NCBI RefSeq assembly: GCF_029784165.1
Contig: NC_073696.1
Span: 158,695,606-158,759,605 of the forward strand
Reading direction: 5' to 3'
From: Wyeomyia smithii
Lineage: Eukaryota; Arthropoda; Insecta; Diptera; Culicidae
Length of the DNA stretch: 64,000 nucleotides
This document shows positions 1 through 11,508 of the stretch, piece after piece. How positions within the stretch are numbered: the stretch's first letter is position 1; every line of letters begins with the position of its first letter. A program made the translations under genes and the position numbers. Below the pieces are notes generated by a model that had not been told where the DNA came from, made no database searches, and saw only the letters and a program-made list of their open reading frames with translations.

Positions 1-9
1 GGACATCTG

Positions 10-1656
10 CACTCAAAATATTTTTCACGTTATTGTTACGTGAAATTTCCTGTACTTATTCATTTTCTGTCAGTTTTCATGATTTATGTGACAAACATAA
101 CATCTACGTGAAAATCACATGCATACTATGTTTTATCACGTAGTTGGCAACGAACTTGGCAACGTCAAACAGAATGAACTCTCTGTGCGAAAATATACAA
201 GAATCAAAATGGCGAAGCTGTTGTGTAATTCGGTCTCTGAACATAAAATTGATTTCACCGATGGCTTGCCAATGAGTGAGATTTAGAAAAACCATAATTC
301 GACATGGAATCTTTAGCTTACAGTTTTGCACAGATTCAGTTCAAAGATCCAAAAAAAAAAACTCAACAGACTGAATTCGATATCCCGAAGAACTAACGAT
401 TCATGGGAGAAAAATCGCATATTTTACTTCGTTTTCTTAGATATAACCCAGTTCCAATGTAACAAAAAATTGTAAATGTGAAACAAATCACGCACACGTG
501 CCTGGCCCCAAAAACATCTCTTAATGTTGGTTCAAACTGGATTCAAATCATAGAATCTAATAGAAGCTAATACATTTCCGATATTTACTAGACAAAATAC
601 ACACTGTGACACACACACACGTGTGTGGCGTTACATTAATCGAAAACTGAATTGAATTACGCATATTTTTGCTTGTTATTGTTCATCTCTTTTTTTTTGT
701 TATTTATCACTATTTGATTTATCTACAGAATGCACAATTGGCATTTGACGAAAGGGCTGTCGTTATTTTATAAATAATAAAAATAATCCATATTTCTTTC
801 AGAGAGCGAGTAATGGCGCTATAACTATAAGCTGAAAATGCTAGGACTAGAGTTAGTACTCAAGTTCCAACCGTGACAGTTGAAGCGAGTAAAAGCGCTA
901 TATCCTTGGTTTCAAAACCCGAACATTAGGAGGAAATACCTATGTTCCATCCCAGGAGATTGATCAACAAAGGAGTGTACTTTCTTAGCTTTATCACTCC
1001 CAACGAATAAGGTATATTACTTCTTAAAAACGGATCGGTTGGTACGGATTGTCTCCGTTCTTAGATTACATTGTACTATATTGCGCTACACAAGAGGCCT
1101 GGCCGTTGACAAGAAAAATGTATGGAAACCATTTTTAAAATGGTGGATATCATTTTCCAGGACCCTTTCAAGTACTGGCTGTGTTAGTGTAGACTAGACT
1201 AGATTAGATTCAGTTCAAAGATCCAGGAGTTACCTGAACATAAACAGTAGCAGCTAACAGTAATTATCGACGGTGAATGTCTTAATATTTGTCAGTTTTT
1301 ATGTCGTTCAACCCATTTTCGAATTGGAAATTTTGCACGCCCGTGCGGTTTATCTAGCAATATATTTCAAAAAATTCTGAAATCTAATTTCTCTCTAAAG
1401 AACTTGGGAAACCACAATCGAAATTTATAAAACGTAGTAGCTATCCGTTAATCAAATGCTTTTCACTTACCCGGTTGTTAAATTCTACGTGAAAATCACA
1501 TGAAACGCATATGTCTACTGAATTATATTCACAGGATAAATCATCTCACCAGATCATGAACTCAAATGACAATCACGTAGAATCTACGTGAAAATGACAG
1601 TGGAAAATATTCACATAACTTTTCCGGTAATCATAACGTGAAAATTATTTTGAGTG
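10..1656. mobile_element. Inverted-terminal-repeat element, non-autonomous (about 1.65 kb)
   Basis: The left end reads CACTCAAAATATTTTTCACG and the right end is its near-perfect inverted copy (1633-1656). Further ACGTGAAAATCAC-type motifs recur in both subterminal zones (about 100-140 and 1480-1600). This is the layout of a terminal-inverted-repeat DNA transposon. No transposase is visible. I could not find a convincing target duplication, so superfamily and exact ends are open. It contains a separate insertion at 352-1205. Confidence 0.5.
352..1205. mobile_element. Insertion flanked by a perfect 20-bp direct repeat
   Basis: An identical 20-mer beginning AGATTCAGTTCAAAG lies at 332-351 and 1206-1225. 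A long perfect duplication like this is typical of target-primed (LINE/SINE) insertion. The inserted 854 bp starts with an A run and ends with a GACTA/GATTA-like short repeat (1195-1210), perhaps a simple-repeat tail. No protein domain was recognised; it may be a SINE or a LINE 3' UTR fragment. A CA/GT microsatellite lies at about 600-627. Confidence 0.4.
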
Positions 1657-1804
1657 TGAGTCTAAAAACCTGAATTAATTCTCCTAGCGGTCAGACCCAG
1701 CCTTTCTCATTCAAACTTTTATTTGTAAAAATAGATTTACATGAACGCTTCAATCCAATAAATATATATTCACTCTTTAGGTTCTAAAATATTGATGTTA
1801 TAAT

Positions 1805-3190
1805 CTATACATATAAAAATGCAAGCCGGTCTGTCTGTCTGTATGTCTGTCTGATCCATATAGGTTCGAAAACTACCGAACCTATCGACGTAAAAATTTG
1901 TATGTAAGGGTTTTTGGTGCCGATAAAGGTTCCTATGATAGTTTCAGACTCCTCCCTTTTCTGGAAAGGAGGGATCCCATACAAATGAAACAAAAATTTC
2001 TGCACAACTCAAGAACTAACCGGGTAAATGGAACCAAATTTAGCATGTGAATGTTTTTAGATATAACAAATATGTGCATAATGGTTTGACACGCCTCCCT
2101 CTTCTATAAGGTAGGGGTCCCATACAAATGAAACACAAATTTCGCATAGCTCAAGAACCAATCAAGAAAATACAACCAAGTTTGGTATGTGAATGTTTTC
2201 AGAGGTAACAAATATATCCATAATGGTTCAACGCCCCTTCCTCTTCTGCAAGCACATATCTCTGCGCAAATTTCTGCACATCTCTCGAACTAATCAACTT
2301 AATGGAACCATATTTGGCAGGGTAACAAATATGTTCCATAATCGACCTCAGGCAACATTTTGGATTGTAAGATGGCAACTTCCGGTTTCTGGAAAACAGC
2401 CAAAAATGGCCGATTTCCACCCAATATATCCGGATCTAGAATGATACACAAGAGCTAAAATCGACCACAGATACCATTTTGAATTCTTACATGGAGACAT
2501 CCGGTTTCTGAAGAATAGCTGAAAATGACCAAAAACGAGTGTTTCTTTAACTAGTATGACGTTCAAAATCCAGAACTTGTCTCCAAATGCCATCATGAAA
2601 TATGGGCATTTCCGGAATCGTAATGATGCGCTGGAACCACAAATCGACTTTAGACAACATTTTGAATTGTAAGATGGCAACTTCCCGTTTCTGGAAAACA
2701 GCCTGAAATTGGCGATTCCCATTAAATATGAGTATCTCCGAACCAGAAAGATGCACAGAAGCTAAAAATTGATCACAGACACAATCTTGAATTTTAAGAT
2801 GGGTTACCATCCGGTGTCTGGCAAACAGCCGGAAATGACCAAATACCATTCAATATGAATGCTTTCGGAACCATAATTACGCCCAGATGACAGAAATTGA
2901 TTTCACAGGCAATTTTAAAGTCCAAAATGACGACTTTCGGTTTCTGAAAAACAGTCCAAAGTGACCAAATACCACCCAATATGAGTATCTCCCGAGCCAG
3001 AATGTTGCAAGAAGCTAAAAATTGACCTCAGACACCATTATGAATTGCAGGATGGCAACTTCTGGTTTCTGGAAAACAGCCATAAATGGCTGAAATCGAC
3101 CACAGACCCCATTTTGGATTCTAGGTTGGCGACTTCCGGTTCCAACCAATATGAATATATTCAGAATTAAGGCGATGTACAGGAGCCAAA
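1805..3190. repeat. Composite satellite block with TCTG-run end
   Basis: A (GTCT)n microsatellite (about 1826-1853) is followed by about three units of roughly 140-150 bp (1870-2340; key phrases 'tttctgcacatctc', 'ggaaccaaattt', 'catacaaatgaaac'). Then come many shorter units (2340-3190) built on 'cttccggtttctggaaaacagcc' and 'attttgaattctaagatgg'. The same two unit families with a TCTG end recur reversed at 20040-21270. Open frames here are repeat artefacts. Confidence 0.7.
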
Positions 3191-3199
3191 AATCGAGGA

Positions 3200-3573
3200 T
3201 GTTGTCATTTCGATAAAACCAATCATTTCAAACGATTTTTTATTTGACTTTGATCATATTCTATGGCCGATTCGTCGTGCATTTGCAGACTATAAACACA
3301 TCGCAAGGAATCAATGAATTTGGAACGTTCAAATAGTACGATACCACATTTAAATTATGTTGAGGCCACGTATATCGATCAAAGCAGGTTTAGTTTTAAA
3401 TAGTTTTTGAATTTCTTTTCTTTCCATAACTTTTGAGCCACATGTCAAATTGTACTGAAGTTTGTTATTTGTAGGTTTGAGAGATGACTCGTTCTTATGA
3501 CCTTAGTTATGTTCAAATAAGTCATGTAATCTTTGAGATAATAAACTTTCGTTGTTTTATTGACAATTATATA
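3200..3573. repeat. Dispersed satellite-like repeat, left part
   Basis: The sequence has phrases such as 'cataacttttgagccacatg' and 'gagataataaactttc' that recur after the MITE at 4110-4870. The MITE therefore inserted into a pre-existing satellite-like block. No gene is visible. Confidence 0.5.
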
Positions 3574-4106
3574 CAGTCAGGTTTTTTTTTACGCGGGGGA
3601 TACGTACCTCGTAAAAAAACGCGTAAAAACCGCGGTAATTCGAAAATCCGCGTAAAAAAACCGCGCTAATTCAAAAATCCGCGTAAAAAAACCGCGTTAA
3701 TTCAAAAATCTGCGTAAAAAAAACACCTATTTTTTTAAAATCCGCGTAAAGTAGACCAGCAAGAAGGGCTTTAGAAAAAAACCGAGACGCTCTAGAACCA
3801 GTATTTAAAATTGTCCTCTTTGACGGTTATTCCGGATCTTTCGGTAGGCGGAGAGTTTTTTTTGGACTAAGTCTTTCACTAGATAAACACTTAAACGATT
3901 CTGGTTCCAAACCCACGTTAATTCGGAAATTCGTGAAAACTTTTTTGAATTAGCGCGGTATCGCGTAAAAAAAAACCGCGTTAATTCAAAAAACCGCGTA
4001 AAAGAACCGCGCTAATTAAAAAATCCGCGTAAAAAAACCGCGTTAATTCAAAAATCCGCGCAAAAGAAACCGCGTATAAAAAAACCGCGTAAAAAAAACC
4101 TGACTG
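3574..4106. mobile_element. Pogo/Tigger-type MITE (CAGTCAGG...CCTGACTG)
   Basis: The ends CAGTCAGGTTTTTTTTTACG and its inverted copy are flanked by TA on both sides (3572-3573, 4107-4108), the target duplication of the Tc1/mariner/pogo group. The body is full of short CCGCGTAAAAAAACCGCG-like repeats that can fold on themselves. No transposase is present. Related copies with CAGTTGGG-type ends lie inside both large hAT-type elements (25686-25855 and 38291-38443). The assignment to pogo is by TIR style and TA duplication. Confidence 0.75.
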
Positions 4107-4108
4107 TA

Positions 4109-4870
4109 CATAACGGTTGCTTAAATTCGATTATGATCAAATGAAACGAAAATAGGGCTGCCAAATTTTGAAACCACGTGTTCAATCATAATTCATCAGT
4201 CAACCCTTAACTAGCCCACTCATCTGATAATAATATTGATCAAATCGGTTGTGTAGTTTCTGAGATAATGAAGTTTCGTGATTTTCACATTTCAGTACAT
4301 TACAGACGAAGTTACAGTTCGATTGCAGTAAAATTCAATAGGGTGTTATGAGGCAGCCAGACTTATTAATTGACACTAATTTTGTGGAAATCGAGTCAGC
4401 CACCTCTGAGAAAAGTGAGTGAGTCCAAGTAGTCTTCGGAATATGTTCCTTTTCCACATTTTTAAATATAAAAGGCAAAGTAATAGTCCGATTGCAAAAC
4501 AAATCAATAGGGTCTTATGGGGCAACTAGACCTTCCATTTGAGGCAGATTTTATGGAAATCGGTTCAGCCATCTCTGAGAAGCATGAGTGAGATTTAACA
4601 GTCTTCAGAACACGTTTCTTTTCATAACTTTTGAACCACAAGTTCAATTTTTATAAAATTCAAAAGTAAAGGGTATTTCAGGTAGCCCGTTCATTTGAAA
4701 CCAATTTATTAAAATCGGTTGTGTAGTTTTTGAGATAATAATGTTTCATGATTTTTACATTTTGATACATAACCTCTAAACTAAAAATCCGATTACAATA
4801 AAATTTAATAGGGTCTTATGGGACAACAAGACCTTTCATTGGCAATTAATTTCACGAGAAATTCCACTGT
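4109..4870. repeat. Satellite-like repeat block, right part
   Basis: Long imperfect units share phrases such as 'aatagggtcttatggggcaac', 'aaatcggttgtgtagttt' and 'gagataatgaagtttc'. For example 4274-4357 resembles 4751-4835. No gene is visible. Confidence 0.5.
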
Positions 4871-4888
4871 GTCTTCGTTCTTTGTTCT

Positions 4889-5347
4889 ATGTTACGATCA
4901 GTTTTGGAAACTAATTGTGTAGTGTGGTGTCCTTACAACACAAACTGGATTGCGAGAATAGAATCCGTGCAGTGGAAATTTGTACGCTATGCCTTACGTT
5001 TTCTCCCGTGGCGAGATTCGCAACAGCTACCGGCGTATGCTGACCGCTGCCAACTTCTAGGTATGGAAACACTGCAGCAAAGACGGTTCGAAGCACAGAC
5101 TGTGTTTATTTTCAAAATTTTAACTGGTGAAACTGATGCCCCGAGAATTTCGCAGCAGCTAAATGTGTATGCTACAGAAAGGCCACTAAGACAAAGGAAC
5201 TTTCTCTCTCTGCCACAACGCAATGCATTATATGGGCAACACGACCCCATACGCTCTATGTCAGCCAGCTTCAATGACGCAGCAGCACTATTTGACTTGA
5301 ACATGTCGATAACAATGCTCAGGCTCCTCCGTCGACGACAATCCTAA
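4889..5347 (+). pseudogene. Non-LTR retrotransposon reverse transcriptase, C-terminal fragment
   Basis: The open frame of about 150 codons matches the C-terminal tail of a LINE reverse-transcriptase protein: a VVWCPY motif, a block FVRYALRFLPWRDS, then YADRCQLLGMETL and RRFEAQTVFIFKIL. A closely similar tail lies at 22398-22712 (FIRYALRQLPWNDP, YTARCMLLNLETL). Endonuclease and catalytic RT motifs are absent, so this is a 5'-truncated copy. Its stop (TAA at 5345-5347) is followed by a 3' UTR cut by the TTAA element; after removing that element the UTR continues at 7483 with an AATAAA-type signal (about 7485). I cannot place the clade (CR1/L2/jockey-like) with confidence. Confidence 0.7.
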
Positions 5348-5363
5348 GTACTTTGTTTGTTAA

Positions 5364-7478
5364 CCTTCATTGAACCCTTGTGTGGAAAACCACACAAATG
5401 AATTTTGTTTTGATTTTTTTTCGAAAACTTCTCGATCGATTTTTAAGAAACTTCTTGACAATTCCCAAACCATCAATCTCACACAAAATACATTTTCTCC
5501 AAGGGAAAAATATTTTTGGTTGATGAGATATTTAAAAACTTACGTTGTTTACCCTGGTGTGTGGATTTCCACACATACAACATTCGAATTTTTTTTGGAC
5601 AAGAAACAACTTAATTTTGCCCCAAACATATTTTTTTTTCATTGAGTGCTTTCATACCTGAAGCTATAGGTAGCAATTAATCCTGTTTCAAGAATCGATT
5701 AAGGTGTGTATGTGTGTGGAAGTATGTGTATGTGTGTTTATTTTTATTCTTACGACCAATATATCTCGATTTTCTCAGCAACGGCTGAACCGATTCGGTT
5801 GTTCTTAGTCGCGTTTGAAAGAGCTTAAAGTCTAGTTAGTTGATGGAAAATATCGTTTTGATCCGAAGGTTCATTCAAAAATGACGTTACAAATGGTGAT
5901 CAATTTACATGCGAACTGATAAGCTAATTGATTTTTTTTCAACGGTTTGACTGATGTTAGAAATGTATAAAGGTGCATTCTTGTAACTCGCATCAAAATC
6001 AAATCAATCAAAAGGCTACGTGGGACATGTGTAAAAGTATGTGTTTATTTGTTTCATGCCAGTGTGAGAATTTTCACACATATGGGTTACGAATACGCTA
6101 ATGCTAAAAGTACCTATTTAGTGTTTGCACAGCCTGGTTGAGCAGTGTTCAACATTTACACAGTTTTATGTCTACTGCAAGACAAGTATACTCGCACTTT
6201 TAGGTATATTGAAATAAATTTAAAATGGATCTCCCGAGATGGTCTAACAAGACAGTCGTCGTGGGTTCGAGCCTCGGCTCGGGAGAAACTGTTAGTGTTA
6301 GTAGGATCGTAGCGCTAGCCCCGCAATTGTCCTTTACACTAAACATTTGACTGCGAAGTCTGTGTATAATGAACGAATCGGAATGTAGCACCAAGGCTTT
6401 GCTTACTTTGCTTAGCATAGATTTCAGAATATTCTTACGAACATTCCTAGCACCAAATTGCTTCATTTGGTCAACCCGATGTTAGGATTTTTTTTTGTTC
6501 AATTGCTATCATAGCATGTTTAATTGGTCTCATATCATGTAAACACGTTTTGTTTTGTAACTTTTGCATGAACCATCGGGTCAAACAAATGTCCGATGAT
6601 GACCTAATGGCCCTCGAGCCATTCCAATTGCAGCCAAGGAAATCAAATCAATACATCCATCACTGAGATAATCCAAATGTATTTTTCAAGATTGTTTGTG
6701 TACACTACGCATAATATCATTCAATAGGTTACCTCCAAATTACTGCAATGTACTAGGCGTTTCCACAAGTTTTGTTTTTTTTTTTCATCGTACCTTTGGA
6801 AATTATCATTTAATTTTGAGTATATTTTCGAATTTAAATCTACCCTTCAAATCCTAACAAACGCATCTAGCACCAAAAGGACTCAAATCAGTCAAACCGC
6901 TGAAAGAAAAAATCGGTTAGTTTATCAGTTCCTATATAAGCTAACCACATTTCGTTACGTCATTTCTGTATGAACCTTCGGATCAAAACGATATTTTTCG
7001 TCAAATAACTAGACTTTTAGCTCTTTCAAACGCGACTAAGAACAATCGAATCGGTTCAGCCGATGCTGAGAAAATCGAGATATAATGGTCGTAAGAATGA
7101 AAATATACACACATACACATACTTCCGCACACCTACATACCTCATTCGATTTTCGAAACAGGATTAGTTGGTACCTATAGCTTCAGGTATGTATGCACTC
7201 AATGAAAAAAATATGTTTGGGGCAAAATTAAGTTGTTTCTTGTCCAAAAAAAATTCGAATGTTGTATGCGTGGAAATCCACACACCAGGGTAAACAACGT
7301 AAGTTTTTAAATATCTCATCAACCAAAAATATTTTTCCCTTGGAGAAAATGTATTTTGTGTAAGATTGATGGTTTAGGAATTGTCAAGAAGTTTCATCAA
7401 AATCGTTCGAGATGTTTTCGAAAAAAAATCAAAACAAAATTCATTTGTGTGGTTTCCCACACAAGGGTTCAATGAAGG
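5364..7478. mobile_element. piggyBac-type non-autonomous element, 2.1 kb, TTAA target duplication
   Basis: The element begins CCTTCATTGAACCCTTGTGT and ends with its inverted copy, flanked on both sides by TTAA (5360-5363, 7479-7482), the piggyBac superfamily signature. The inverted arms are very long: about 5364-5955 matches 6885-7478 in reverse. The middle (about 5960-6880) carries a tRNA-derived SINE and no transposase. It interrupts the 3' UTR of the LINE fragment at 4889. Superfamily follows from TTAA and TIR; family name unknown. Confidence 0.8.
6227..6415 (+). mobile_element. tRNA-derived SINE
   Basis: A good pol III B box (GGTTCGAGCC, 6264-6273) sits about 37 bases after the start, inside a tRNA-like stem context (CTCCCGAGA ... 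CTCGGGAG). The rest (gtagcgctagccccgcaattgtcc region) is a typical SINE body ending in a 'gctttgctta' short-repeat tail. There is no intact anticodon arm and no full cloverleaf, so it is not a tRNA gene. No clear target duplication was found. Confidence 0.65.
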
Positions 7479-7554
7479 TTAAGTGAATAAAGATAGTCGA
7501 GCAGAAGCTCAAAAAAATATATTTTTTTGCCTTATTTTGTGGCAGAAGAATTAA

Positions 7555-8514
7555 CTAACGGTAGCACTCAAAATTAGCATGCGATTTTCCAATACGTTTT
7601 TCACTGCAATTGGCTGCCATATGACCCTCATCATCACAGCAATAACACTTTATGACGCTACTCGTTGTTCCCATTGTTTTCACTGGACGATTAGATGATG
7701 AACGCACATTACTGTCGGCGGGCTTAAAATCCTTCATTTCTGCCAACCATTTCAATTGCTTGAGCAAGTCGGGCAAGGAAGCCGTTGGAGCAATCGTTCC
7801 GCACTTTCCTTCGAGTCCCAAGACAATGTATTTGATTGTGGCTTCATCTGGCAGTTACCCCTTTTTACCCAGCGCAACATGGCTGTAAAAGTAAGTTTCA
7901 AGCCTCTCATGTGGCAGCTTTTTCCTGTTCATCATTGCCTGATGCCCATCGCATCCACCGAGGTAGGAAAATCACGGTACAACGCAGTTTTAAATTCGTC
8001 CCAAGTGTTGACCGTGACTCCACTAAACCACAGTTTTGCCGCGCTCTGCATATTCAATATTCCACATTGTAACTTCCACTCGTCATTTCCGCCATAGAGA
8101 TGAGCCGCTTTTACAAAGGACGCCAGCCATTGTTCTGCAGTTGGCGTGGTTGGTACATCTGGATTAAACGCTACCACGATGTCCTTCACATCTCGAACAT
8201 CAAAACGACGTGGCAACGGTTCCACTGGTTGAACCGGTTGTTGCACATTTCTCATGGCAATATTATTCAGAGCCGTGAGCAATTGCCGCAATGCTGCTTC
8301 ACTCAGCACATCAGGATTCGGTTGGTCAACCATTGTCTTTTTATAGCGTGGATCCTTGCGGTTGAAAATCTCAAAACTCAAACGTTTCCGATAACTAGGA
8401 GAGTAAAATTCTTCACTACCGGACTCGGAATCTTCTATCTCATCAGTATGCAACAAATCGATCTGGCACAACTCCCGAAATGCAGCGTCTTCCCAGCTGT
8501 CGGACACGCCAAGC
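7555..8514 (-). pseudogene. LTR-retrotransposon gag, main part (minus)
   Basis: Reading leftward from 8514, about 195 codons encode a retroelement capsid-type Gag with acidic N-terminal region and a core around EQWLASFVKAAHLYGG, AAKLWFSG and FKTALYRDFP. After a frame break near 7820-7940 a second frame (7555-7821) carries a zinc knuckle C-X2-C-X4-H-X4-C (CYCCDDEGHMAANC). The start lies across the RTE insertion at 11453-11508: with the 14-bp duplication collapsed, the two parts are in the same frame. No protease or pol follows, since the LINE 3' end begins left of 7550. It is a Ty3/gypsy-like (mag/CsRn1 style) or Pao gag remnant; clade uncertain. Confidence 0.75.
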
Positions 8515-8528
8515 ACACTCTCTGCAAC

Positions 8529-11452
8529 TACTTACTTACTTTTATGGCGACAGAGCATTAAGATCCTATGCCGAATCCAGAATACGTCTCCACAAAATTG
8601 GGTCTTGGGCTGCTACTCTCCAGTCTCCCCTTACACCCGCTGCTCTGGCATCCTCGTCGACAGCACACATCCAGCGCGTGCGCGGTCTGCCTCGAAGTCG
8701 CCGGCCTCTATCCGGTTCTCTACTAAATATTATCTTTGCCGATCGCTCATCCGCCATCCGTGCTACATGGCCAGCCCACTGTAACCTGCCGTGTTTCATC
8801 AGCTTGACAATATCAGCGTGTTTGTATACTTCGTACAGCTCGTGATTCATGCGCCTGCGCCACACCCCGTTCTCTAGTTTGCCTTCGAGTATTGATCGCA
8901 GGATTCTACGCTCGAAGACCCCAAGCGCTCGTCGATCGGCCTCCTTCCACGTCCACGATTCATGTCCGTAGAGCGCCACCGGGAGGATCAGAGTCCTATA
9001 GAGCGCAAATTTCGTACGGATCTGTAGGCTACGGGACCTAAGCTGGCTACGCAATCCGTAATAAGCCCTATTCGCCGCCGCAATCCGCCTCTTCACCTCG
9101 CGGCTCACCTCGTTGTCACATGTCACGAGAGTACCAAGATATATAAATTCGTCGACCACTTCGAAAGTATCCCCATCCATCTCCACCACAGCACCAACAC
9201 CCGTAGAACTACCACGCTCTCTGCCAGTCACCATGTACTTCGTTTTGGCAGTGTTTATGGTGAGTCCAATTCTCGCAGCTTCCCTTTGAGAGCCGTAAAA
9301 GCCTCCTTAACTGCTCTACGGTTAACACCAATTATATCAATGTCGTCCGCAAAGCCCAGAAGCATGTGAGACTTAGTGATGATGGTGCCGCTCCTCTGCA
9401 CACCTGCCCTTCGTATCGCACCTTCCAAAGCTATGTTGAACAGCAAGTTCGAGAGCCCGTCACCTTGCTTCAGACCATCTAACGTCACAAACGCGTCCGG
9501 AAATTCGCCCGCTGTCCTGACGCATGATGTGAAACCGTCGAGCGTCGCACGTATCAGTTTAATCAGTTTAGTTGGGAAACCATGTTCTAGCATTATTTGT
9601 CACAGCTCGTTGCGTTTCACTGTATCGTACGCCGCTCGAAAGTCTATAAACAGATGATGTGTCTGCAGGATGTGTTCTCGAAACTTGTCGAGGATCTGTC
9701 TCAAGGTTAACATCTGGTCCGTTGTAGATCGCCCCACTCGAAAACCGCATTGGTATTCTCCAACAAAGGCTTCCTGCAACGGCCTTAGTCGTTGGAACAG
9801 GATACGGGAGAGAATTTTGTAAGCGGAATTGAGGAGGGTTATGCCTCGGTAATTACTACACTCGAGTCTATGTCCCTTCTTGTAGATAGGGCATATAAGT
9901 CCTTCCAACCAGTCCGTAGGTAGTTGTTCCTCAGACCATACCCTTAGGATAATCTGGTGAATTGCACTACACAGCCGCTCGCTCCCAACTTTGAAAAGTT
10001 CGGCCGGTAAGCCGTCCTTCCCAGCGGCTTTGTTGTTTTTTAGCTCTTTGCAAGCATTCTTCACCTCGTCCAATGTTGGTGGGTCCACAGTTTGTCCGTC
10101 CTCCCCAATTTCTATCCTGTTCCCCTCGACGACTCTCCTCCCTTCCTCGCCGTTCAACACCACTTCGAAATGTTGCTTCCATCGCCTGGCCACCTGCGAT
10201 TTATCGGTAATCAGGTTCCCCTCCCTGTCATTGCACATGGCAGGTACTGGCACGGTCCGGTTCCTGATTCCGTTGATCGTTCTATAGAAGCTCCTCGTGT
10301 CGTGCCTGGTGAAGCAATTCTCCGCCTCCGCGAGAACGCGATCGTAGTGCTTACGTTTGTTACGGCGATGAAGCCTCTTTTCGGCAGCTCTTGCCTCCCG
10401 GTATTTCTCCCGCATCTGACGCGTTACACGATTAGCTGCTACTAACGTGTTGGCGTAGGCTCAATTCTTCTCCTTCGTCACCTCTAGGCACTCAGCATCG
10501 AACCACCCACTACGCGTGGTTCCCGTTGTCATGCCTATCACCTCTCGCGCTGTTTCGCTGACCGCATCATGGATGTGCTTCCACTGCTCGTTCAGGTCCA
10601 CTCCAGCTGGTCCACCGATCCGTCTATCAACTTTCCGAGTATACTCTGCAGCAACTCCTCCCGCTGATAACCTCTGGATGTCCAGATGTATCTTCCTCGC
10701 CGATCTCGATTTAAATACATTGGACAACCGGGCGCGAATCTTGCCTACCACGAGATAGTGATCCGAGTCGATGTTTGGCCCTCGAAAGGACCGCACATCT
10801 ATGACGTCTGAGAAGTGCCGGCCGTCGATCAGCATGTGGTCGATCTGGGAGCAGGCCTCTCCATTGGGGTGTCTCCAGGTGTGTTTCCGAATATTCAGAC
10901 GTGCAAAATGGGTGCTACAGATGGCCATTCCCCTGGCCGCGGCGAAGTTCACTAGCCTCAAGCCGTTGTTGTTGGTGGTAGAGTGAAGGCTTTCCCTACC
11001 AATAACGGGACGAAAGAACTCCTCTCGTCCGACTTGTGCGTTCGTATCTCCGATGACGATCTTTATATCGTGTTGTGGGCACTCTCCATACGTTTTCTCG
11101 AGGAGCTCATAAAACTCCTCCTTTACGTCATCGGTTTTATCGTTTGTCGGCGCGTACACGTTGATAAGGCTGTAATTGAAGAATCTGCCCTTGATCCTCA
11201 ATACGCATAGACGGTCATTAATAGGCCTCCACCTAATAACACGCTTCATTTGGTTTCCAAGTAGTACGAAACCGACGCCCCGTTCCACTCCGTTCCGCTC
11301 TATCGCCGCCACTGTAGTAGATGTGATACTTAAAAGAAGTGCCCGCGGTCGGATGGACCGCCCGGAATTCACGTTCCCCGGTTTTAGGCCACCGCACCTC
11401 TTGTATGGCTGCTACCTCCACTTTTGCCTTCCGTAGCTCTCTGGCCAAGATG
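8529..11452 (-). mobile_element. RTE-clade non-LTR retrotransposon, 5'-truncated
   Basis: The element lies on the minus strand with its 3' tail (TAAG)n at 8529-8540 and 5' truncation at 11452. It is flanked by ACACTCTCTGCAAC at 8515-8528 and 11453-11466 (14-bp target duplication). It has a single ORF with apurinic endonuclease then reverse transcriptase, a very short 3' UTR and a tandem-tetramer tail, all typical of RTE (mosquito JAM1-like). It interrupts a gag gene on the same strand. Confidence 0.85.
8566..11452 (-). pseudogene. RTE endonuclease/reverse transcriptase ORF (broken)
   Basis: Segments in order on the minus strand: endonuclease N-part (to about 11233; AAIQEVRWPKTG), endonuclease body 11372-10461 (IGDTNAQVG, SQIDHMLID, DSDHYLV), RT N-part 10415-9600 (NNKAAGKDGLPAEL, GFRVGRSTTDQ, FIDFRAAYDTV), RT core 9593-9255 (LKQGDGLSN, FADDIDIIG) and thumb/C-terminus 9234-8566 (RLQWAGHVARM, RGRPRTRW). 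It is split by several frame breaks and stops (near 11300, 10461, 9600 and 9255), so it is dead. The first roughly 15 or more residues are missing through 5' truncation. In the family this protein nicks target DNA and primes reverse transcription of its own RNA. Confidence 0.85.
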
Positions 11453-11508
11453 ACACTCTCTGCAACACTCTTATAAATTTCTTCCACCCCCTTTTCGGCC
11501 TCGCTCAT
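11453..11508 (-). pseudogene. gag N-terminus, cut off by the RTE insertion
   Basis: An ATG at 11506-11508 (minus) opens MSEAEKGVEEIYKSVAESV. The last five residues lie in the 14-bp target duplication of the RTE element. The same reading frame resumes at 8514 as LGVSDSWED, giving one continuous Gag N-terminus if the RTE element is set aside. By chance this fragment is also in frame with the truncated RTE endonuclease, making an artificial gag-EN chimera (11233-11508). Upstream (11509-11640) is presumably leader of the same LTR element; no LTR was identified. Confidence 0.65.

Noticed and set aside
6227..6300. tRNA gene
   Set aside because: B box present but no complete cloverleaf or anticodon arm; SINE body and tail follow.
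7756..8097. Plus-strand ORFs over 7650-8560 and 10092-11436
   Set aside because: They are antisense shadows of the gag and RTE coding regions.
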